Position numbers and translations under genes: made by a program. From CAZKUN01 sp964555935 (lineage in GTDB: Bacteria; Armatimonadota; Zipacnadia; Zipacnadales; VGFC01), in NCBI GenBank assembly GCA_964555935.1, contig CAZKUN010000220.1, positions 1 to 15,298 of the forward strand: a DNA stretch of 15,298 bases. The letters run 5' to 3'. This document shows positions 8,822-14,127 of the stretch, piece after piece. The notes beneath the pieces are model-generated. The model had not been told where the DNA came from and did no database searches. It saw nothing but the letters and a program-made list of their open reading frames with translations. Position 1 is the stretch's first letter, and each line of letters starts with the position of its first letter.

Positions 8822-9850
8822 TCGGACCATCCTCTCGTGCTACTCGATAACCGTCGCCTCGGTGCCGTAGGCATTGTCGGTCACGATCGTGCTGGCCTCC
8901 GCGCTGACCGCGTTGGCGGGCCCGGCGTGCATCGGGAACCAGTTGTGGTGTACCTGGCAAGCATCTTCGGGCTCTCCGCGGATGACGATCGGCGCCACCG
9001 GGGCGCGGAAGGTGTTGTTGGAGATCTCAATCGAGGTGCCGGCGACGTTGGTGCCATCTCCCCGGTCGCGCCCGCCGTGCATGTCGAAGCAGTGGCTGAG
9101 CGACACGCCTAACTCGACGTTGTTCCTGGCTACGTAACCGCCGCCGGATCGTCCCGTGCCCGCGATGGAGTGGCGGTTCCAGTCGAAGATATTGAACTCG
9201 ATCGCTGACGTCCCCGTGTCGATGCAGACTCCGTACCCGAGCCCCTGGTACTGGCAGTGATGGATGTAGTTGTGGTGGATGCTGAGTCCGGTCCCGTTCA
9301 GGACGTTGACACCGGCGAGCCCAAAGCCGGAGATGTCGCAGTTGTCGACCTCGAGGCCATCATGCTCGGTCTGGATGCCGCTTTGGGTGGGGAGCTTGTA
9401 GTAGTACTCGGCTCCCGTGCCGCCGCCCCCGTAGGCACGCGTGTGGTGGGGGATGTAACGCTTGGTGTTCGGGCCCTGAATCCGCAGCCCCGTCACGCGC
9501 ACGCCCGGGCCCAGCGCCCGGATCATGACCTTCGTGTTCAGCGCGTCGCTGGTCAGGATCGCGCCCAATGAGCCGTCTTGGCCGCGATTGCCGGCCAGTG
9601 TCACGCCCCCGGGGATCTCGAGGACGAGCTGCTCGATGTAGATGAAGGTCGTGAGGTCGATGTGGGTCTCGCCGGGGATGAAGACCGTCTCGCTGGCTTG
9701 AGCCTGGGCGAGCGCTTCGATTAGGGCTTCGAGCGTCGAGGCCGTGGAGTCGCCCTCTGTGACGATGTTGGCATAGCCCGCGCCGCCGCCGATCGGGCCG
9801 GTTTCATCGGCTTTCGCGCCGTAGATGGTTCCGTCGACCTCCACCCACGT
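8741..9850 (-). repeat. Tandem duplication unit, downstream copy
   Basis: A direct repeat of about 1.1 kb. In the minus-strand sense it holds the beta-helix body of the gene at 8840-9928, its stop, the short intergenic stretch and the signal-peptide region of the gene at 7862-8821. The stop/intergenic/start junction is identical over 36 bp between the two units (8813-8848 here, 9920-9955 in the other). Outer limits were set by eye where similarity fades: near codon 30 of the CBM4/9-like gene, just after QPAxxP, and at the WVE-DGTIYG start of the mature beta-helix protein. Limits are approximate to about 15 bp. Confidence 0.8.
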
Positions 9851-9928
9851 TGGCGCCTCGGCGGGTTGTGCCACGCAACTCGTGAGGCCGACGAGGGTGA
9901 CAACGGCGAGCATCGCGATGCGTTGCAT
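8840..9928 (-). CDS. Right-handed parallel beta-helix protein, copy 2 (putative lipoprotein)
   Basis: An exported protein of 362 aa, roughly four-fifths identical by eye to the gene immediately upstream over about 337 residues. Short repeats of beta-helix type (LEVDNCDISGFG, LSIHHNYIHHC, AIEFNIFDWNRHSIAG, IEISNNTFRAP, CQVHHNWFP) run through residues about 140-350, as in parallel beta-helix lyases and related sugar-binding proteins. Canonical PL1 pectate-lyase motifs were not seen, so a lyase call is not justified. The signal peptide ends LVGLTSC, which fits a lipobox, suggesting lipid anchoring; its paralogue has no such Cys. ATG at 9928 has GAGAGGA 8 nt upstream; the ATG at 9937 overlaps that sequence. 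The signal-peptide region resembles the downstream gene's, not the paralogue's, as expected for a chimeric duplicate. Confidence 0.8.
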   Translation of the reverse strand: MQRIAMLAVVTLVGLTSCVAQPAEAPTWVEVDGTIYGAKADETGPIGGGAGYANIVTEGDSTASTLEALIEALAQAQASETVFIPGETHIDLTTFIYIEQLVLEIPGGVTLAGNRGQDGSLGAILTSDALNTKVMIRALGPGVRVTGLRIQGPNTKRYIPHHTRAYGGGGTGAEYYYKLPTQSGIQTEHDGLEVDNCDISGFGLAGVNVLNGTGLSIHHNYIHHCQYQGLGYGVCIDTGTSAIEFNIFDWNRHSIAGTGRSGGGYVARNNVELGVSLSHCFDMHGGRDRGDGTNVAGTSIEISNNTFRAPVAPIVIRGEPEDACQVHHNWFPMHAGPANAVSAEASTIVTDNAYGTEATVIE

Positions 9929-10957
9929 TCGGACCATCCTCTCGTGCTACTCGATCACGGTTGCTTCGGCGCCATACGCGTTGTCTGTCACGATCGTGCT
10001 GGCCTCGGCGTGGACAGCGGCTTCGGGAGCGGCGTGGACTGGAAACCAGTTGTGGTGGACCTGGCAGGCCTCTTCCGGCTCGCCTCGGATGACGATGGGC
10101 GTTTGCGGAGCGCGGAACGTGTTGTTGTAGATCTCAATCGACGTGCCGGCGATGTTGGTTCCATCTCCCCGGTCACGCCCACCGTGCATGTCAAAGCAGT
10201 GGCTCAGCGAGACGCCGAGTTCGATGTTGTTCCTCGCCACGTAGCCGCCGGTGGATCGTCCCGTGCCGGCGATGGAGTGGCGGTTGGCGTCGAAGAGGTT
10301 GAACTCGATCAGCGACTGCGCGGTGTCGTGGCAGATGCCATAGCCCAGTCCCTGGTACTGGCAGTGATGGATGTAGTTGTGGTGGATGTGGTGCCCGACG
10401 CCTCCGGGGACGTTGATGCCGCCATGGCCGAAGCCGGAGATGTCACAGTTATCGACCTCAAGCGTATCGAAATCGGTCTGGATGCCATTCTGCGTGGGGA
10501 ACTTGTAGTAATACGTGTGACCGTCGCCGCCCGCTTTGAAGGATCGCCCGTGGTGGGGAATGTATCGCTTCGTGTTCGGGCCCTGAATGCGCAGGCCTGT
10601 GATTCGAACGTCTGGGCCCATGGCGCGAATCATGACGGGCGTCTTGAGCGCGTCGCTCGTCAGGATAGCGCCGAGGGAGCCGTCCTGTCCGCGGTTGCCC
10701 GCGAGAGTCACGCCCTCCGGGACATCGAGAACGAATTCGTCGATGTAGATGAACGAAGTGAGGTCTATTCCCGTCTGGCCGGGGATGAAGACCGTCTCGC
10801 CCGCTTGCGCCTGAGCGAGCGCTTCGATCAGAGCCTCGACTGTCGAGGCCGAGTAGTCGCCCCCGGTGATGATGTTGGCGTAGCCCGCGCCGCCGCCGAT
10901 AGGGCCGGTCTCGTCAGCCTTCGCGCCGTAGATGGTGCCGTCGATCTCCACCCACGA
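9851..10957 (-). repeat. Tandem duplication unit, upstream copy
   Basis: The second copy of the 1.1-kb unit, directly adjoining the first. In the minus-strand sense it holds the beta-helix body of the gene at 9947-11038, its stop, the intergenic stretch and the signal-peptide region of the gene at 8840-9928. Past its outer end (about 10957) the first beta-helix gene carries an unrelated signal peptide, which marks the unit boundary. Protein divergence of roughly one residue in five shows that the duplication is not recent. Confidence 0.8.
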
Positions 10958-11038
10958 GGGATTATCGGTCCACGCGGGCAGCGTAATCGCCAGCAGAAGC
11001 AGAACTGCAACAGACTTCAGGACGGTGTCGCCATTCAT
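9947..11038 (-). CDS. Right-handed parallel beta-helix protein, copy 1
   Basis: An exported protein of 363 aa and paralogue of the next gene downstream. The signal peptide is NGDTVLKSVAVLLLLAITLP; the mature part begins WVEIDGTIYGAKADETGP, shared almost exactly with the paralogue. Beta-helix rungs cover residues about 140-350, including two His-rich stretches (HHIHHNYIHHCQYQGLGYG and CQVHHNWFPVHA) that could bind metal or sugar, plus GGRDRGDGTNIAGTS, conserved in both copies. Enzymatic activity is not established. ATG at 11038 was chosen over a longer open frame from 11197 because GGAGG lies 8 nt upstream and a signal peptide follows; the extension overlaps the preceding gene. That ribosome-binding sequence can pair into a hairpin (11046-11085). 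The gap from the upstream FGE-like gene is 97 nt, the longest in the run. Confidence 0.8.
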   Translation of the reverse strand: MNGDTVLKSVAVLLLLAITLPAWTDNPSWVEIDGTIYGAKADETGPIGGGAGYANIITGGDYSASTVEALIEALAQAQAGETVFIPGQTGIDLTSFIYIDEFVLDVPEGVTLAGNRGQDGSLGAILTSDALKTPVMIRAMGPDVRITGLRIQGPNTKRYIPHHGRSFKAGGDGHTYYYKFPTQNGIQTDFDTLEVDNCDISGFGHGGINVPGGVGHHIHHNYIHHCQYQGLGYGICHDTAQSLIEFNLFDANRHSIAGTGRSTGGYVARNNIELGVSLSHCFDMHGGRDRGDGTNIAGTSIEIYNNTFRAPQTPIVIRGEPEEACQVHHNWFPVHAAPEAAVHAEASTIVTDNAYGAEATVIE

Positions 11039-11045
11039 GGTGATC

Positions 11046-11085
11046 GCCTCCGAAGGGGGTGATTGTCCACGAGTCCCCCGGAGGC
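11046..11085 (-). promoter_or_regulatory. Hairpin that can mask the ribosome-binding site of beta-helix copy 1
   Basis: On the minus strand GCCTCCG pairs with CGGAGGC (7 bp; plus-strand 11079-11085 with 11046-11052), then GGGG pairs with CCCC (11075-11078 with 11056-11059), leaving a 3-nt bulge and a 15-nt loop. The GGAGG ribosome-binding sequence (11047-11051), 8 nt before the ATG at 11038, lies inside the stem. This would let the mRNA reduce translation of the first beta-helix gene unless the stem is opened. No riboswitch class is recognised. Confidence 0.45.
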
Positions 11086-11135
11086 CTTCGCCCGGGAGAG
11101 TCAGTGGATGGGTGGGCCGGCCGCGAGGGTGAGGT

Positions 11136-11963
11136 CTACTGGGCCTCGGGGACATCCATGGCGCAGCGGAAGCCGAGGCGATCGTTGCAGGAGCCATCGC
11201 CGAGGGGTAAGGTCATGTGGTAGCGGAACGCAGCGCCGACGCGGTCGCCGACGTAGCCCCACGAGCCGCCGCGCGCAACGTGCGACGTGCCGGTCTCGGG
11301 GCCCTGGGGATTCTCGGCGGGGCTTGCGGCGTAGTAGTCTTCTGAGTACCAGTCGGCGCACCATTCCATCACGTTGCCCGACAGATCCGCGATGCCAAAC
11401 GAATCCAGGTCGAAGCTCCCCACCGAAATGGGGCCGCCGCGCGCGTAGCCGGTGTTTGCCTTCGTCTCGTCATACTCGTCGCCATAGGGGAAGCGCCAGC
11501 CCTCGGGACCACGAGCGGCGCGCTCCCATTCGGCCTCCGTTGGCAGACGCTTGCCCGCCCACTTCGCGTAGGCCGACGCCGCGTGCCAACTGACGAAGAT
11601 GATCGGGTAGTCGTCCCAACGCTCGTCGTACGTATCGCCATCCCAGTGGTTGAGGTATTTGCCGTCGTGGAGCGCGGGATCGATTCGGTCCTTGCTCCAG
11701 TCGGGGTTGGCCACGACGAACTGCTTCCACTGGGCGTGGGTCACCTCATTGACATCGAGGTAGAACGCGTCGAGTTGGACCTGGTGGGAGGGGATCTGGT
11801 TCGTGCGCTCTTCGCTGCCCATCGTGAATCCGCCGGCGGGAATGAGCTTCATCGTCGCGCCATCGGTATCGCAGACGATCTCGCCCGGGAGTGTCTGAGC
11901 TATCGTGATGCAGCCTGGGAGCACGAGAAGGGCAATGGCGCAAAGGCCGGTGCGAGCGTTCAT
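11136..11963 (-). CDS. Exported FGE/SUMF1-domain protein lacking the catalytic cysteines
   Basis: An exported protein of 275 aa with one formylglycine-generating-enzyme-type (FGE-sulfatase) domain over residues about 40-268. Recognisable landmarks are AGGFTMGS, LDVNEVTHAQWKQFV, KRLPTEAEWERAARG, FGIADLSGNVMEWCADWY, ARGGSWGYVGDR and LGFRCAM. True sulfatase-activating FGEs have two copper-binding Cys in RGGSF-C----C; the equivalent stretch here (RGGSWGYVGDRV, 231-242) has none, so formylglycine synthesis is unlikely. No sulfatase gene is seen in the window. The N-terminus ends LVLPGC, an imperfect lipobox, so it is either a lipoprotein or cleaved nearby. ATG at 11963 has AAGAGG 9 nt upstream; the frame is open to 12026, but the first stretch lacks signal character. 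This is the first gene of the seven-gene run, after two hairpins. Confidence 0.85.
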   Translation of the reverse strand: MNARTGLCAIALLVLPGCITIAQTLPGEIVCDTDGATMKLIPAGGFTMGSEERTNQIPSHQVQLDAFYLDVNEVTHAQWKQFVVANPDWSKDRIDPALHDGKYLNHWDGDTYDERWDDYPIIFVSWHAASAYAKWAGKRLPTEAEWERAARGPEGWRFPYGDEYDETKANTGYARGGPISVGSFDLDSFGIADLSGNVMEWCADWYSEDYYAASPAENPQGPETGTSHVARGGSWGYVGDRVGAAFRYHMTLPLGDGSCNDRLGFRCAMDVPEAQ

Positions 11964-11995
11964 CGCGGAGTGCCTCTTGCCTCGGCTGAAGTAGA

Positions 11996-12032
11996 GAGCG
12001 GATGGGCGCAACCTAATGTCGCCCATCCGCTC
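11996..12032 (-). promoter_or_regulatory. Perfect 13-bp hairpin in the gap before the FGE-like gene
   Basis: Arms 11996-12008 and 12020-12032 are exact inverted complements over 13 bp, around an 11-nt loop. It lies after the prodomain-like gene stop and 33 nt before the FGE-like start codon. On the minus strand the stem is followed by TCTACTTC, with no run of T, so it is not a classic intrinsic terminator. It could still stop or slow transcription, protect an mRNA end, or bind a protein; sequence alone cannot choose. Confidence 0.6.
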
Positions 12033-12046
12033 GGGTTTCCTACATG

Positions 12047-12071
12047 CCTAGTGCCTGAGACGGGCACTGGG
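12047..12071 (-). promoter_or_regulatory. Second hairpin just after the prodomain-like gene
   Basis: Arms 12047-12055 and 12063-12071 pair over 9 bp, including one G-T wobble, with a 7-nt loop. It lies about 10 nt beyond the stop codon of the gene at 12081-13172 and is followed 24 nt later by the stronger 13-bp hairpin. No T-run follows on the minus strand. Together the two hairpins probably mark a transcript end or processing site between the DUF6345-like pair and the glycan-related operon. Confidence 0.45.
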
Positions 12072-12080
12072 TTTAGTCCT

Positions 12081-13172
12081 CTAGTCCTGTCCGGTCTCAT
12101 CAGTCTGCAGGCCCTTCGGCGGCCCATCGAGCATTTCCCTGAGTTTGCCCGACAGGGGACCTACCATCACTTGCTCCTGCGGGTTGGCAAGGATCGCAAA
12201 CTGGCCGAAGTATGTCTCCCTGACACCCCCCGCGCGTTGCACCGAGGCCTCGTAGCCAACTACGGGCTGGATGACGTTGCCGCCATCATAGTAGAACAGC
12301 CCCATGCCGGTGATCTGCACGCCCTTGGCCTGCCCCACCTCGCGCTTTAGGAACTTGGCAATGCCGTTCTGGATATCCTGCGCGTTGAGCTGCTTCTGAC
12401 GCCGCATCGACTGGGTGTCCGCAACGTCGCGCCACCGCGAGGAGCCGCCGACGATCTTGCCGCCGTCTCCAATGCGGGCGATGAGCTTCGAGCCCGGTCC
12501 GATGACGCGCACGCCATCGAGTTCGCGGGCCAGATGCACCACCAGCGCCTGCGTGATGATGTCGCCCTCTTGCCCCGTCGCCGGGTCGAATGACTGCGAG
12601 CGGATTCTCGATATGTGCCCCAGCACGAGTTCCTTATCGTTCTCGGGGCCAATTTCGAGTCCGGTGAACAGCTCGCGCGCGATGTCCTCCGCCTCCCGGT
12701 CGCCAGGCAACTCGGCGCGGTTATCATCGATCTCGTCGGCAAGGCCTCTGTCGAAGGACATGTAGCCCGAGCGGGCGTCCAGCATCAGGAAGTTGGCGGG
12801 GTTGTCCGGATCGGACATGCCCATCAACTGCCCGGCGTTGACGACTTGGCCCAGTCCCCGGCCGAAGATGTCGTTCTGCAGTTGGCTGAGGCTCTCCCGG
12901 CCCAGCTTTGACGGGGCGAGCCGGTAGACGTTCAGGTTCTGAGCCCTCTCGAGCACGTCACCAGTCAGATTGGCCTCGAACTTGATCTCCGGCCCTCGGC
13001 CCTGGAGCCGAAGATTCGGGTTCTTGATGCGGATGTTCGGGTCCTGGATGCGGATGTTCGGGCGCTTGATATCGACCCTCGGGCGCACCCTAGGCTGAGC
13101 GCTGACTAAGCTCGGCATGGATGCCGCTACGACCGCCACCGATGCCAGTACGGCAATTAGTCGGGCTTTCAT
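12081..13172 (-). CDS. Secreted DUF6345-prodomain-like protein with N-terminal heptad repeat
   Basis: An exported protein of 363 aa. Residues 1-25 are a signal peptide ending LVSA. Residues 33-57 contain seven-residue repeats of PN(I/L)R(I/L)xx form (PNIRIQD, PNIRIKN, PNLRLQG), encoded by 21-bp repeats in the DNA. The rest (about 70-340) is alpha/beta: LNVYRLAPSKL, FLMLDARSGYMSFDR, REAEDIARELFTGLEI, ALVVHLARELDGVRVIGPG and KLIARIGDGGKIVGG. The last pair, a strand ending G(V)xVIGPGSK followed by an IGDGG turn, resembles the N-terminal region of large DUF6345 proteins and FTP/PepSY-like inhibitory propeptides. That is recognition by pattern only. ATG at 13172 has AGGAGG 10 nt upstream. It follows the DUF6345-like gene by 48 nt, so the two are probably cotranscribed and functionally paired. 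No catalytic motif was seen. Confidence 0.75.
   Translation of the reverse strand: MKARLIAVLASVAVVAASMPSLVSAQPRVRPRVDIKRPNIRIQDPNIRIKNPNLRLQGRGPEIKFEANLTGDVLERAQNLNVYRLAPSKLGRESLSQLQNDIFGRGLGQVVNAGQLMGMSDPDNPANFLMLDARSGYMSFDRGLADEIDDNRAELPGDREAEDIARELFTGLEIGPENDKELVLGHISRIRSQSFDPATGQEGDIITQALVVHLARELDGVRVIGPGSKLIARIGDGGKIVGGSSRWRDVADTQSMRRQKQLNAQDIQNGIAKFLKREVGQAKGVQITGMGLFYYDGGNVIQPVVGYEASVQRAGGVRETYFGQFAILANPQEQVMVGPLSGKLREMLDGPPKGLQTDETGQD
13015..13077 (-). repeat. 21-bp tandem repeat coding the PN(I/L)R(I/L)xx heptads
   Basis: Three adjoining 21-bp units (13015-13035, 13036-13056, 13057-13077), each starting TTCGGG on the plus strand. Units 1 and 2 are nearly identical, and unit 3 diverges at its end. 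Flanking sequence on both sides shows weaker traces. Translated on the minus strand they give the seven-residue repeats just after the signal peptide of the prodomain-like protein. A coding repeat; the unit is too short, and unspaced, for CRISPR. Confidence 0.85.
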
Positions 13173-13220
13173 GAGCTATTAGCCTCCTGGGTATCGTTTC
13201 TTGTTGTCGCGACCGCGCGG

Positions 13221-14003
13221 TTAGTCTTCCCACACGTTGTACATCAGATCGGCCGCGACCGGATCCGCAACGTACGAACCCAGACGGTCCCACTTGCACT
13301 GCTTCGGCATGATCGCGCTCGCCCAGCCGGGATACGCTACGCCCGCCTCGGGCTCCCACGGTCCGCGGGCGGGAGCGGCGCGCTCGTCCTGGATGGCATC
13401 GAACCACGCGCACCAGACAATCTGGTTGCACCGGGTGCGGAGCGCGAAGTACGCCGGGATCTCGTTGTCGGAGTAACTATCCGTCCGGAACCCCATGCCC
13501 TGGTGCAGGCCGCGCATCATGCCGCCCGGCCCGTTGTATCGATACCCCTGCCAGTCGAAACCGGGGTCAGCGGCGCTGATGAACGTGGAACAGCTTTCGA
13601 CGATGAAGAACTCCATGTCATGCCCCTGCGGAAGGTCGCCATATCCAGGGGCGTCTCTGAGGTCAACGTCCACCGTGCCCCAGTGGGAGCACAGCTTCCA
13701 GTCGGTGCCGTGGCAGGCGACGTACGCGAGGTCCTGGGAGTCGACATAGCTCCCGTGCGAGCCCTCAAACACGAAAGGCTCCATGTAGTAGTACTGGTCG
13801 TACTTCCAAGAGTGACTGCCGATGTTCTGTGATGACTGGAAGTTCTTGATGAAGTTCCAGACGTTGCGGACGAACCGGTCTTCGGCCTGGGCCACATAGC
13901 CCCCGATTTCTCTGTTTCCGGCGAAGACATGACTCGACAGCAATACGGTGATGACGACAGCGGCCAGGGCCGCGCGAAGCAGTACGCTTCGTTTGGGCAT
14001 CAT
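13221..14003 (-). CDS. Secreted DUF6345-like protein with caspase-like His/Cys pair
   Basis: An exported protein of 260 aa. The signal peptide (residues 1-28) has a long hydrophobic core and ends HVFA. A strand ending YVACHG (H98) is followed about 40 residues later by a strand ending FFIVESCS (C138), the layout of clan CD cysteine peptidases (caspases, gingipains). Further on, GLHQGMGFRTD and IVWCAWFDA resemble motifs I associate with DUF6345. Peptidase activity is an inference; the family's activity is not established to my knowledge. The protein is shorter than typical DUF6345 proteins and lacks their N-terminal region, which seems to be encoded by the next gene. The start is ATG at 14003, or ATG at 14000 just after it; AGGGGGT lies about 6 nt upstream. 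The frame is open to 14045, but that extension has no ribosome-binding site. Confidence 0.75.
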   Translation of the reverse strand: MMPKRSVLLRAALAAVVITVLLSSHVFAGNREIGGYVAQAEDRFVRNVWNFIKNFQSSQNIGSHSWKYDQYYYMEPFVFEGSHGSYVDSQDLAYVACHGTDWKLCSHWGTVDVDLRDAPGYGDLPQGHDMEFFIVESCSTFISAADPGFDWQGYRYNGPGGMMRGLHQGMGFRTDSYSDNEIPAYFALRTRCNQIVWCAWFDAIQDERAAPARGPWEPEAGVAYPGWASAIMPKQCKWDRLGSYVADPVAADLMYNVWED

Positions 14004-14127
14004 GCATCTACCCCCTGTGAAGGTGATCGACCACGCGAACTTCATCCGAGCCTATTCAACACGCGAATCGGTGTGGTGCGTTCCAGTTTCGGGGTCGGCG
14101 GCTGTGACTCCTGCCAACTCCGACCGT
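14004..14127. other. 124-bp gap between the oxidoreductase and the DUF6345-like gene
   Basis: The longest non-coding stretch in the window. It should hold the end of the oxidoreductase transcript and any promoter for the DUF6345-like pair. I see only the AGGGGGT ribosome-binding sequence next to the start; no convincing sigma70 -35/-10 pair, no T-tailed hairpin and no small gene. Confidence 0.5.

Noticed and set aside
8840..11038. Calling the beta-helix pair PL1 pectate lyases
   Set aside because: Only generic beta-helix rungs are visible; the Asp/Arg signature motifs of PL1 were not found.
9866..11062. Long plus-strand open frame (398 codons) opposite the beta-helix genes
   Set aside because: It runs antisense across two paralogous genes with clear signal peptides and spans their junction; its translation has no recognisable domain. 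Long antisense frames are common in GC-rich DNA.
13015..13077. CRISPR-like array
   Set aside because: Units are 21 bp, contiguous and in frame with a protein repeat; no spacers and no cas genes.
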